DNA from: Robinsoniella peoriensis
GTDB lineage: Bacteria > Bacillota > Clostridia > Lachnospirales > Lachnospiraceae
Direction: 5' to 3' (one strand)
Assembly (NCBI RefSeq): GCF_042680125.1
Contig: NZ_JBHTNY010000003.1
DNA: 64,000 nt
Below are positions 16,254 through 25,100 of the stretch, one piece after another (positions within the stretch are counted from its first letter, which is position 1; each line of letters opens with the position of its first letter). Both the position numbers and the translations under genes were made by a program. A model generated the notes under the pieces. That model was not told the DNA's origin and did no database searches. It was given only the letters and a program-made list of their open reading frames with translations.

Positions 16254-18281
16254 CTAAGAAATAGTGATCGTTTGATTCAGATTGAAATAATCATCCTGAC
16301 ACATTGCGTAAATCTGGTATGTATCCGCTGTCATCTCACTTAATGGGATCGGTACTGCATAAACAAAGGAAACCTTTGACCTCATTTTAATATCAGATAT
16401 ATCATATACATAGGTGTGCTTTTCACCAGAAAAAATCACCTGGGTATAAGTATGGTTCTGTGCTGTGAATAAAAGAATATCCTTTAATAATGACATGCTT
16501 ATCTGCGCTTTGGAATCTTCTTTTAAGTTTCGGATCGGCTTATTCACTTTTTTATCTACTTGTACCGGTACGCGCAATTCACCTTTTAAGTAGGTATCAC
16601 TAATATTTACTTCTTTCAGGCAGCTGTTTAGATCCACCTGTACGGAATAGCTCCTGTAAAAATTGTGATTAATATAATATTGATTTAATTTCTCTTCCGA
16701 ATCAAAATCAAATTCTATAATTTTTCCGTATAGACCGGTCTCTGATTCACCAGAATATGCGCTGACAGCGAATACTCTCTTTTTTGCATAGTCCAGCAGA
16801 TAGTTCGATGTAACAGATGAATATTCACACGGATACACATGATCCTGTGTCACGGTCATCTTTGCAGGATCTATGGTATACAGTTTTACATAAGAACTGC
16901 CGGTAGCTTTAAAATAATCTACCTTTCTGTCAGAATCATTATGGTTATCAAAAACCATGACATGGATTGTCTCAGGATTATTGTCTATATCCTCTGCCAG
17001 CTGATAGAGAGTATGAGGTTGATAATGCCATTGTATATCCCCCTCCGGTTTCAATACTTTGTCTTCTAATCCGGTTCCTTCCCAGAATCTGGGATCTCCA
17101 AGTATCCACTCGATTTCATTCGTTTTCCAGTTGATTTTAACACCGGAATGCAGATTTCTTGGATTTACAATAATAGAGTCCGTATCAGGATCGTAAGAAA
17201 AGGTATTTGTATGTGCCCAGTCAGATTTGCTGACGTAACCACTGTCCTTAAAGACCTCTTTTAAATCCAGTTCTTTTACCAGTGCTCCTGTTGAACGGTC
17301 ATATTCCTGAAGGAGATCCTGTACATAACCTTCTCCGGAATCTGAGAGCACAAGAAGATTCCCATCTGCTTCCTTTTCCTTTACTTCATGGTGTGTGCCG
17401 GAAGCAAAGAAAAAGTCCTGATAAACTCTGCCTGTTAAATCAATTTCGTGAAACTGTGCTGATCTGGGTTTTCCGGCTGTAGGCATCAGTGTATTTTCCG
17501 ATTCAATCAGAAAATGCCCATTTGCCAGTGGATAACCGCCAAAAGTAGCACCTGGTTTATTTAACAGATACCATCGGATATCACCGTTTGAATCAAATCC
17601 ATAGAGATAAGGTGTACCTCCGCCGGTAACAATCATTAGCCCCATTGCAGATTCTGCCGTCTTTTCTTCTACCTTTACTGCCTCTCTCAATGCATCCGGC
17701 AGATCTTCCGTCTGAATCTTCAATGTGTTAGATTTTACCACTTTACCATCAGCGTCCAGTTCCTCCAACAGTACTTCATTTTCGGTATTTGGATAAAGAC
17801 CGACAATTGGAATAAGGTGATCGCTTGCCGCATCTATTGTGTCTACAATATCATTTTCTTCTTTTCTGCCTTTTACCGTAACTCTGACAGATGTACTGTC
17901 TTCCCCGGAGTATACGGCAACTGCAGTTAACGGTGAATTCTGGTATGGATCCTGTATAACCAGCGGCTCTTCAAAGGTATAATCTCCATTTTGAAGTTCC
18001 TGGTTTATCATCTGATCAACCTGATATGTAGTCTCCTCAAGGCTTTCTGCCTTTGGAATGTCTGTAGTTATATTTTTCCCTGACTCTTCATTTGCAGAAA
18101 TTGGCATGGTCTTTTTGCCATCCACTTTCACCTTTACATATTGCGGCCCTTTATCTTTATCGCTCATTCGGGTATTTGTAAACCTTAAATTAGGCCTGGT
18201 CATATAAAAATATCCAAATCCTCCCAGACAAACAACTATAGCTATAGCTGCTGCACCTACTATTAATGATTTTTTCTTCAT
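16254..18281 (-). CDS. Arylsulfotransferase-family protein, membrane-anchored (copy 4)
   Basis: This 675-residue ASST-family protein is close to copy 1. It has an N-terminal anchor helix (about residues 5-27), then NLRFTNTRMSDKDKGPQYVK (RFIDTR...KKDKGPQYVK in copy 1), the N-terminal beta domain, and the propeller with GTHHEVKEKE, DWAHTN, NPRNLHSGVK and WHYQPHTL. GAGGGG lies 11 bases before the ATG. It follows the DUF4352-like lipoprotein gene by 15 bases and precedes copy 3 by 12 bases, so the operon begins with the lipoprotein. Copies 1 and 4 probably arose by duplication of a lipoprotein-ASST pair. Confidence 0.88.
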   Translation of the reverse strand: MKKKSLIVGAAAIAIVVCLGGFGYFYMTRPNLRFTNTRMSDKDKGPQYVKVKVDGKKTMPISANEESGKNITTDIPKAESLEETTYQVDQMINQELQNGDYTFEEPLVIQDPYQNSPLTAVAVYSGEDSTSVRVTVKGRKEENDIVDTIDAASDHLIPIVGLYPNTENEVLLEELDADGKVVKSNTLKIQTEDLPDALREAVKVEEKTAESAMGLMIVTGGGTPYLYGFDSNGDIRWYLLNKPGATFGGYPLANGHFLIESENTLMPTAGKPRSAQFHEIDLTGRVYQDFFFASGTHHEVKEKEADGNLLVLSDSGEGYVQDLLQEYDRSTGALVKELDLKEVFKDSGYVSKSDWAHTNTFSYDPDTDSIIVNPRNLHSGVKINWKTNEIEWILGDPRFWEGTGLEDKVLKPEGDIQWHYQPHTLYQLAEDIDNNPETIHVMVFDNHNDSDRKVDYFKATGSSYVKLYTIDPAKMTVTQDHVYPCEYSSVTSNYLLDYAKKRVFAVSAYSGESETGLYGKIIEFDFDSEEKLNQYYINHNFYRSYSVQVDLNSCLKEVNISDTYLKGELRVPVQVDKKVNKPIRNLKEDSKAQISMSLLKDILLFTAQNHTYTQVIFSGEKHTYVYDISDIKMRSKVSFVYAVPIPLSEMTADTYQIYAMCQDDYFNLNQTITIS

Positions 18282-18296
18282 TCTAGTTAATCCCCT

Positions 18297-18935
18297 CTAA
18301 AGTACCTGAATACTCAGTGTACCTGCTTCAAAAGGATATTCTAATGTAAGCTGAGTGGCTGATTCATCCACTTCAAAGCAGATCCAGCCTTCATTTGTAC
18401 CAAAATTAAGCTTTGTTCCCTGCAGTCGTTTCATTCCCAGATCACTGATGAATGTATCGTCCATACGGCTATATTCTTTTCCATTTTCATCAACTAACTT
18501 TAATTTCGTAAAATCAATTTCTTCTTTACTATCTACTTTTTCAAAAATCAACTTAATCATGCAGAATTTCATCCCATCGGAAGCCTGCTTATGATATTCG
18601 CTGGTGCTGACGTCTGTATATCCCAATTGTGTAGATACATTTTCCAGTTTTGTATCTGACATTACATCTTCATAGGTAATCTTCCAGCCGCCTTCCTCAT
18701 ATTCAGAGTTCTTTTCAGCTGCTCCGCTTCCTGCATCTGTCACTGCCTTTTCTGAACCTGCTTCTGTATCCTCTGCTTTGGCAGCCTCTGTTTTTGCTTC
18801 TGTTTTCGCCTCTGATACAGCTTCTGTCTGAACGCTGCCCGGCTGTGTCTCCTTTGCAGAATCATTTCCCTGACATCCAGTCAGTGCAAGAACCGCTAGT
18901 CCCATCGCAACAATATATGGTGCTCTTTTCTTCAT
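18297..18935 (-). CDS. DUF4352-like secreted lipoprotein, first gene of the ASST operon
   Basis: The 212-residue product starts MKKRAPYIVAMGLAVLALTG followed by the lipobox cysteine of LTGC. A linker of Ala, Glu, Lys and Thr (about 25-75) leads to one beta-sandwich domain with the look of the telokin-like DUF4352 family (YTDVSTSEYHKQASDGMKFCMIKLIFE split over two strands; ends in LEYPFEAGTLSIQVL). I chose the ATG at 18935, with AGGAGGAG upstream, over a longer frame without a signal sequence at its start. It may be a partner or chaperone of the surface sulfotransferases, but this rests only on cotranscription and on the relic copy before ASST copy 1. Confidence 0.8.
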   Translation of the reverse strand: MKKRAPYIVAMGLAVLALTGCQGNDSAKETQPGSVQTEAVSEAKTEAKTEAAKAEDTEAGSEKAVTDAGSGAAEKNSEYEEGGWKITYEDVMSDTKLENVSTQLGYTDVSTSEYHKQASDGMKFCMIKLIFEKVDSKEEIDFTKLKLVDENGKEYSRMDDTFISDLGMKRLQGTKLNFGTNEGWICFEVDESATQLTLEYPFEAGTLSIQVL

Positions 18936-19059
18936 TAAATTGCTCCTCCTATATGTATTATTATGATTTATAATAACCCACCAGTTTATTATATTAACAA
19001 AGAAATGTGAGTAAAATATGTATTTCATTTTATTTAATTATTCTTTACAATTCTATTGC

Positions 19060-19126
19060 AAAAAAAACTGGAGTGCTGTTAAAAAAGCCTTGCTGCTATC
19101 CAAAACAGCAAACTACAACACCCCAG
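19060..19126 (-). terminator. Terminator of mgtA
   Basis: A 12-bp stem (CTGGGGTGTTGT with ACAGCACTCCAG, two G-U pairs) encloses a smaller GCTG...CAGC hairpin and is followed by eight T on the minus strand. It lies 44 bases after the mgtA stop. Confidence 0.88.
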
Positions 19127-19169
19127 ATTACAGTTTCTAAACATAGAAAAATCAAGCTGTGTCAACAAA

Positions 19170-21866
19170 CTACAACAATTCCCCATACCGCCGCACATAC
19201 ATCTTCTTCATAAAAGTTGCCACCCCCATATAACAAACAATCACTGCTGCCAAAATGGCAAAATATACTGCCGGCAGTGCTGCAAGACCTATCGCACTGC
19301 CTAATCCCGTAAATGGAATTATGGTAGCTGTCAGGATTCCACCCAGTGTCAGTATTGTTACCGGGGCTGCTGCATGACTCTGAATGAACGGAACTTTTGC
19401 TGTCCGGATCATATGAATAACTAACGTCTGGCTCCACATGGATTCTATAAACCAGCCTGCCTGAAATACAGCAACAAATGCATCCTGCATCTGAGGATCC
19501 GAAATCTGATGATACAGTAATCCGCCGCTCATCAACGGACAAATTACGAAATACATCACAAGATATGTTGCAATATCAAATATCGAACTGGTAGGCCCTA
19601 TCCACAACATGAATTTACTGACAGAAGATGCATCCCACTTTTTGGGCACAGCCAGAAATTCAATATCTACATTGTCCCATGGTATCGCCGTACAGGATAT
19701 ATCATAAATCAGGTTCAGCAAGATTAAGTGGATTGCTGTCATCGGTAAAAACGGCAGAAATGCACTGGCGGCAAGCACTGAAAACATATTTCCAAAATTA
19801 GAGGACGCTGTCATTTTTATATACTTTATCATGTTCGCATAGGTTTTTCGTCCTTCCAGAATTCCCTTTTCCAATACCATTAGATCTTTTTCCAGAAGAA
19901 TTGTATCTGCCGATTCCTTTGCAATATCCACCGCTGTATCTACGGAGATTCCCACATCTGATGCTTTCATCGCAGCTGCGTCATTAATTCCATCTCCCAT
20001 ATATCCCACCACATGCCCGTTCTTTTGGAGGATCTTTACTACTCTTGCCTTTTGAGCCGGAGAAAGCTTTGCAAATACGGTTGTCTTCTCAGCTTCTTTT
20101 GCCAGCTGGTCATCATCCATAGCATCCACCTGTGTTCCCAGAAGCAAATATTTCGTAGATAAGCCTACCTGTTTGCAAATACAGCAGGTAACCTTTTCAT
20201 TATCTCCGGTCAGAACTTTTACATTTACTCCATAACCGTGCAGTGCTTTGATTGCAGCTGCTGCTGTTTCCTTCGGCGGATCCAGAAATGCCAGATAGCC
20301 AATCAAAACCATATCCGCCTCATCTGCAACAGAAAACGCTCCTTCCGGTGATGGATTTGTTTTTTGTGCCACTGCTATCACACGCATTCCGCTCTCGTTT
20401 AATTCTTCTACCTTTGTAAGGATTTTATTGCGCATCTGATCCGTCAGCGGTTCTACTTTTCCTTCGTATTCTGCGAATGCACAAACCCGCAGCATCTCCT
20501 CCACTGCACCTTTTGTTATCATCTGTGTCTTTCCATTTTTATCGGCTACTACAACACTCATCCTGCGTCTTTCGAAATCAAATGGTATTTCATCTACTTT
20601 TTCGTAGTTGGACTGTATACCCTGAAGCTGTACCTCCTGCTCCTGCAATTCGTTCGTCCTGTCTATAATCGCAATATCCATTAGGTTTTTAAGCCCTGTC
20701 TGATAGTAGCTGTTTAAAAATCCATGACGCAATACTCTTGGATCTTCATTTCCTTCAATATCCAGATGATATTCCAATACTACCTTATCTCTGGTCAGGG
20801 TACCTGTCTTGTCGGTACACAGGATGTCAATTGATCCCAGATTCTGGATCGCATTCAGATTCTTAATAATTACTTTCTGCCTGGACATGGATACTGCACC
20901 TTTTGCCAGGCAGGTGGTTACGATCATTGGCAGCATTTCCGGCGTCAGACCTACCGCAACGGAAATGGCAAATAATGCTGCGTCCATCCAGTCATTTTTC
21001 GTATAGCCATTGATAAAAAATACAACTGGAACCATAATCAGCATAAAACGGATCAATACCCAGGATACCGAATTCACCCCTTTTTCAAAGGAAGTCTGAT
21101 CCGGTTTTTCAGAAAGAGACTTCGCCATTTCACCAAGCATCGTATTGTTACCAACTGCAATTACAACTCCTGCCGCACTGCCGCTGATTACGTTACTGCC
21201 CATAAATGCCAGATTGGAATAATCGGTTACCGCATCTTTGCTGCCAATTAAAGCGCTGCACTTCTCAACCGGTTCACTTTCTCCGGTAAGTGCTGACTGG
21301 CTGATGAATAGATCCTTTGCCGAAATAATCCGGATGTCAGCAGGTATCATATCTCCTGCCGAAAGCATCACAACATCCCCAACTGCCACATCTTCCAGTA
21401 GAATTTCCCTTGTTCCTTCTTCCATTCTCTTAACACAGGTAGTGGTCCGGATCATTGCTGACAATCTGGCAGCCGCATTACCACTTCTCGTTTCCTGTAT
21501 GAACCGCAGCATACCGGATATCATTACCATAGTTGTGATAATAATAACCGTAACGGGATTTTGCTCGCCTGGATCTGCAAAAATAATATCTGTAAATACG
21601 GAAACTGCTGCCAAAACAAACAAAATTGCTGTAAATGGATTAATAAAAGCACCGCAGATTCTCTTGACTAGGGATTCCTTCTGTCCGTGTGTCACAATAT
21701 TCTTTCCATATTCTTCTTCAGAAACTTCTAACTGTGCATTTGTCATTCCCTCTGATGATGTCTGAAATTCCTCATAAAATTTATTCCATTCAACAGTTGC
21801 TGCATATTTTAATTTTTCGTTCACCGTTTCACGGCGTACCATATTTCTCATTCTGTTTTTTTTCAT
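19170..21866 (-). CDS. mgtA: Magnesium-translocating P-type ATPase
   Basis: This 898-residue P-type ATPase imports Mg2+ across the membrane. The order is as in the MgtA/MgtB group: an N-terminal cytosolic segment, two membrane spans, an actuator domain with TGES (about 194-197), LTPEMLPMIV in the fourth span, the phosphorylated Asp352 in DKTGTLT, a nucleotide domain, MGDGINDAAA, and six C-terminal spans. Length agrees with the family. GGAGG precedes the ATG at 21866. The gene is controlled by an M-box riboswitch and possibly a leader peptide upstream (22.1-22.5 kb), in keeping with expression at low Mg2+. Confidence 0.95.
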   Translation of the reverse strand: MKKNRMRNMVRRETVNEKLKYAATVEWNKFYEEFQTSSEGMTNAQLEVSEEEYGKNIVTHGQKESLVKRICGAFINPFTAILFVLAAVSVFTDIIFADPGEQNPVTVIIITTMVMISGMLRFIQETRSGNAAARLSAMIRTTTCVKRMEEGTREILLEDVAVGDVVMLSAGDMIPADIRIISAKDLFISQSALTGESEPVEKCSALIGSKDAVTDYSNLAFMGSNVISGSAAGVVIAVGNNTMLGEMAKSLSEKPDQTSFEKGVNSVSWVLIRFMLIMVPVVFFINGYTKNDWMDAALFAISVAVGLTPEMLPMIVTTCLAKGAVSMSRQKVIIKNLNAIQNLGSIDILCTDKTGTLTRDKVVLEYHLDIEGNEDPRVLRHGFLNSYYQTGLKNLMDIAIIDRTNELQEQEVQLQGIQSNYEKVDEIPFDFERRRMSVVVADKNGKTQMITKGAVEEMLRVCAFAEYEGKVEPLTDQMRNKILTKVEELNESGMRVIAVAQKTNPSPEGAFSVADEADMVLIGYLAFLDPPKETAAAAIKALHGYGVNVKVLTGDNEKVTCCICKQVGLSTKYLLLGTQVDAMDDDQLAKEAEKTTVFAKLSPAQKARVVKILQKNGHVVGYMGDGINDAAAMKASDVGISVDTAVDIAKESADTILLEKDLMVLEKGILEGRKTYANMIKYIKMTASSNFGNMFSVLAASAFLPFLPMTAIHLILLNLIYDISCTAIPWDNVDIEFLAVPKKWDASSVSKFMLWIGPTSSIFDIATYLVMYFVICPLMSGGLLYHQISDPQMQDAFVAVFQAGWFIESMWSQTLVIHMIRTAKVPFIQSHAAAPVTILTLGGILTATIIPFTGLGSAIGLAALPAVYFAILAAVIVCYMGVATFMKKMYVRRYGELL

Positions 21867-22098
21867 TGTCTTATACCTCCTTTATTCATGTTCACAGTAA
21901 CATTTCTTAAAAAAGGGCATAAAAATCCACCGCTATTGTTTTCATTTACATAGCAGGCATAAATGCCGGGAACACTTTATTCTCAGCAGATATATCAAAT
22001 GTGTATAAAAACAGCAGCGATGGCATCCGATGAAATATTCCAGTACATCTGTCACAAAGCAATTTTAAAACATGCTCTAGAACCTGGAAATGGCATTA

Positions 22099-22236
22099 TT
22101 ATCGAAAAAGACCGATCACAAAAACCACCCCGGGAAGTCCAAGAATGGATAAATGATCCACTCCCGGCAAATCCGGAACTTCATCTATACCCTCTACGCT
22201 GATGTCATATCGCTCATGACTGCCTCCACTATCCAT
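22099..22236 (-). CDS. 45-residue leader ORF between M-box and mgtA
   Basis: An ATG at 22236 has an excellent ribosome site (AAAAGGAGGTGG, 5 bases away) and opens a 45-codon frame, MDSGGSHERYDISVEGIDEVPD...VVFVIGLFR. It starts 26 bases after the T run of the M-box terminator and ends 232 bases before mgtA, so it is translated only when the riboswitch permits read-through. It has two L-P-G motifs (DLPG, GLPG) and a hydrophobic C-terminus. It could be a leader peptide like MgtL of Salmonella in concept, or a small membrane protein. I do not recognise it by sequence. Confidence 0.55.
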   Translation of the reverse strand: MDSGGSHERYDISVEGIDEVPDLPGVDHLSILGLPGVVFVIGLFR

Positions 22237-22261
22237 TCTTACCACCTCCTTTTCTTTTCAC

Positions 22262-22302
22262 AAAAAAAATCCCGCACCAAAGGACAAACTATGGTATGGG
22301 AA
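22262..22302 (-). terminator. Terminator of the M-box riboswitch
   Basis: CCCATACCA and TGGTGCGGG pair (one mismatch, one G-U) around a loop, with eight T following on the minus strand. Mg2+ binding by the M-box is expected to favour this hairpin. Confidence 0.8.
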
Positions 22303-22344
22303 TTAAACATTCTACATTCAGCCATATTATAAAATAATATGGAA

Positions 22345-22500
22345 CTGCCACCGTTTGAGCTTTAGTATCACAGGGCGATGAAATTGTATTATGCTGCACC
22401 TTGTTTTTCGATGCGGCCTGTTCAAACCAACTGATGATGTCTCCATCATTTCGCGGCAACAATCCGTATCCCTGTGGTAACCTTACCTACCGGAACTATT
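22345..22500 (-). promoter_or_regulatory. M-box (ykoK) Mg2+-sensing riboswitch
   Basis: Read on the minus strand the region has the conserved M-box parts: GTAGGTAAGGTTACC, ACAGGGATACGGATTGTTGCC, an AATGATGGAGACATCAT arm, the GGTGCAGCATAAT arm, and the closing GCCCTGTGATACTAAAGCTC. The placement before mgtA and the terminator that follows agree with a Mg2+-responsive off-switch. A further CCATATTAT-ATAATATGG hairpin (22322-22342) lies between aptamer and terminator and may belong to the switch. Confidence 0.92.
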
Positions 22501-22606
22501 TAGTTTTCTTAAGTGTACACTCCCGCGAGTGGTTTGTCAAGGCTAACTTTAAATTAATCATGATAAACTTATCGGTAACTCCCAGCTTTATTCCATCTCC
22601 ATGACA

Positions 22607-22653
22607 TAAAAATGCAGATGAATACGAAATAACTTTTCGCATTCTCTGCATTT
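22607..22653 (-). terminator. Terminator of the sugar operon
   Basis: A long imperfect stem (AAATGCAGAGAATGCGAAA with TTTCGTATTCATCTGCATTT) ending in TTTTTA on the minus strand, 21 bases after the glucosidase stop. Confidence 0.82.
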
Positions 22654-22674
22654 CCCATACGTTTTGTATATTTA

Positions 22675-24090
22675 TTAGAAAGTCTCTTTCAGGCTTTCTC
22701 CATTCGTTTCAATTACTTTCTTATACCAATAAAATGATTTTTTCTTATAGCGTTCTAATGTTCCGGTTCCATCATCGTTACGGTCTACATAGATAAATCC
22801 GTAGCGCTTTTTTAATTCTGCCGTCGATGCACTGACCAGATCAATACATCCCCAGGTTGTGTAACCCATCACCTCAACGCCATCTTCTACTGCTTCCGCT
22901 ACCTGCAGTAAATGGTCTCTCAGATACTCAATGCGGTAATCATCTTCTACTGTGGGGTTTCCATCGTTCCCAGTCACCAGTTTATCAACTGCACCAAGCC
23001 CATTTTCCACAATAAACAACGGCTTCTGATACCGGTCATAAAAGGTATTCAGTACGTAACGCAGCCCCTTAGGATCTATCTGCCATCCCCATTCACTTTC
23101 CTTTAATAACGGATTTCTGACTCCTCCCAGAAGATTTCCTTTTCCCTGCACACCCAGGCTTTTATCTGCAGTCTCGCAAATGCTCATGTAATAGCTAAAA
23201 GAAACAAAATCTACGGTATTTTTCAGAATCTCACGCTCTTCCTCTGTGATCATCAGCTCAATGTCATGCTCTTTAAAATATCTTTTCACATAACCGGGAT
23301 AAGTTCCACGTACCTGCACATCTGCAAAGAACATATTCATATGGTCTTTTTCCATAACAGCAATCACATCATCGGGATTGGGTGTTAGTGGATAAACAGG
23401 CATGCTCAGTACCATACAGCCGATTTTAAAATCCGGATTTATGGCATGCCCGATCTTTACCGCTGATGCACTTGCTACAAATTCATGATGTACTGCCTGA
23501 AATAATTGTGTCTGAGACAATTTATCTTTGGGTGTATTAATTCCTCCGCTTAAGAACGGCTCATGCAGAATGGAATTAATTTCGTTAAATGTAAGCCAAT
23601 ACTTTACTTTATCTTTATAGCGCCGGAAAACACAAGTAACATAATTTTTATAAAATCCGATCATTTTCGGGTTGATCCAGCCATCATACTCCTCTGCCAG
23701 ATGGAGAGGTGTCTCATAATGTGACAGCGTAACCAGCGGCTCTATGCCATATTTATGGCATTCGTCAAAAAGGTCATCATAAAATTTCAGTCCTGCTTCG
23801 TTTGGCATCTCTTCATCACCTTTTGGAAAGATACGGCTCCAGGCAATAGAGGTACGAAATACTTTAAATCCCATTTCCGCAAACAGTTTTATATCTTCTT
23901 TATATCTGTGATAAAAATCAATACCCACCAGCTTCATGTTATCTTCCGTTGGCTCCTTTGTTCTTGGACCTACGATACCATGTGGTGTTACATCCTGTAT
24001 GCACAGACCTTTACCGGCTTCCTGATAAGAACCTTCACACTGGTTTGCCGCAACGGCACCGCCCCATAAAAAATTTTCTGGAAATCCCAT
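22675..24090 (-). CDS. 6-Phospho-beta-glucosidase, glycoside hydrolase family 1
   Basis: The 471-residue GH1 enzyme opens with FPENFLWGGAVAANQCEGSY. The acid/base glutamate is Glu170 in LTFNE, and the nucleophile is Glu362 in IVENG. Ser420-Ser422, Lys428 and Tyr430 in LVSASTAELKKRYGFIYVD match the phosphate-binding loop of the 6-phospho-glucosidases, so the substrate is probably a phosphorylated beta-glucoside. No PTS gene lies nearby; instead a ROK kinase and a GPH symporter share the operon, so the phosphate may be added by the kinase after uptake. The start codon directly follows the kinase stop (TAAATG), with GGAGGGG inside the kinase gene. Confidence 0.9.
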   Translation of the reverse strand: MGFPENFLWGGAVAANQCEGSYQEAGKGLCIQDVTPHGIVGPRTKEPTEDNMKLVGIDFYHRYKEDIKLFAEMGFKVFRTSIAWSRIFPKGDEEMPNEAGLKFYDDLFDECHKYGIEPLVTLSHYETPLHLAEEYDGWINPKMIGFYKNYVTCVFRRYKDKVKYWLTFNEINSILHEPFLSGGINTPKDKLSQTQLFQAVHHEFVASASAVKIGHAINPDFKIGCMVLSMPVYPLTPNPDDVIAVMEKDHMNMFFADVQVRGTYPGYVKRYFKEHDIELMITEEEREILKNTVDFVSFSYYMSICETADKSLGVQGKGNLLGGVRNPLLKESEWGWQIDPKGLRYVLNTFYDRYQKPLFIVENGLGAVDKLVTGNDGNPTVEDDYRIEYLRDHLLQVAEAVEDGVEVMGYTTWGCIDLVSASTAELKKRYGFIYVDRNDDGTGTLERYKKKSFYWYKKVIETNGESLKETF

Positions 24091-25017
24091 TTATAATGCC
24101 CCTCCTTCTTTTTGTAAGAAATGATATAATGCTCCGATTAAATTCGCATCATTATAGAATTCACAATTTGTAACAACCGGCTTTGGTATATAAGGACTTA
24201 AAAACCTCATCGGATGATTCTCTAAATATTCATCAATACTTTTTTGCAGAAATTTATGCAGCAGCGGCTGCCGGCTGATACCACCGCCTACGGCTACCAC
24301 ATCCAGATCCAGCAGCATATTCAGATTACATACCTGCAAAGCAAGTGTGTCCGTAAAATCTTTTAGTCCTTTTAATACCATATCATCGCCTGCTGCAGCG
24401 CGTTCAAATAATTTCAGTCCATCATAGCTTTCCCAGTCTTCCCTGGTGTAAAATGCCGTTCTTTTAGCTAGTCCCTGGAAGCCGCTCTTCATTCCCCAGT
24501 AACCGTCCAATTCATATTTCTGGTTTTCATCAACCATTACATAACTGAATTCTCCTGCTGTCTGCCGTCCGCCTTTATACAGCTTTTTATCAATAATAAG
24601 TCCGCCGCCTACTCCGGAACCGAGAATTAAAACCGCACCATTGGTACAGCCCTTCAGACTTCCTTTCCAGAATTCTGCCAGAGCAGCACATTTTCCGTCA
24701 TTTTCTATTGTGACAGGAATTTTATGTTTCTCCGATAAAATTTGTGCCAGTGGGGTACCGCACAAATATGCCAGATATCCGGCAGTTACACAGTAACCGG
24801 CATCACTGTCCAGCATGCCCGGCATGCTGAAAGCAATCCCCTCACTTCTGTCCTTATAACGCTCAATCACCTCGCTGATCATGCTAATAAACTGTTCTTT
24901 TGTTCCTGATGTATAATCCGGTGTATTAAATTTCCCACGCTCCAGAATATCTGTATTTTCATTCATCAATGCAAACTTCGTAAATGTTCCGCCTGCATCA
25001 AATACCAGATATGCCAT
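24091..25017 (-). CDS. ROK-family sugar kinase
   Basis: The 308-residue protein has the ROK kinase features: phosphate-binding FDAGGTFTKFALM at the N-terminus, the catalytic Asp in TIENDGKCAALAEFWKGS, and the glycine-rich VLILGSGVGGGLIIDKKLYKGG. The usual cysteine zinc site of ROK glucokinases (CxCGxxGC) is not evident, so this is one of the divergent members and could phosphorylate a disaccharide or a sugar other than glucose. It has no DNA-binding domain, so it is an enzyme rather than a ROK repressor. GGAGGAG precedes the ATG. It is cotranscribed with the glucosidase downstream. Confidence 0.88.
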   Translation of the reverse strand: MAYLVFDAGGTFTKFALMNENTDILERGKFNTPDYTSGTKEQFISMISEVIERYKDRSEGIAFSMPGMLDSDAGYCVTAGYLAYLCGTPLAQILSEKHKIPVTIENDGKCAALAEFWKGSLKGCTNGAVLILGSGVGGGLIIDKKLYKGGRQTAGEFSYVMVDENQKYELDGYWGMKSGFQGLAKRTAFYTREDWESYDGLKLFERAAAGDDMVLKGLKDFTDTLALQVCNLNMLLDLDVVAVGGGISRQPLLHKFLQKSIDEYLENHPMRFLSPYIPKPVVTNCEFYNDANLIGALYHFLQKEGGAL

Positions 25018-25100
25018 GTGTCACTCCTCCATTTCCCTTATCTGACGATAAAACGTGTTTTAAAATGCCTGTGCATGGCTGATTGCTCTACTTAGTTGAC

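Noticed and set aside
21963..22202. 79-codon plus-strand ORF upstream of mgtA
   Set aside because: It lies antisense to the leader ORF, which has a much better ribosome site, and no ribosome site or promoter precedes its own ATG. Kept only as a remote possibility.
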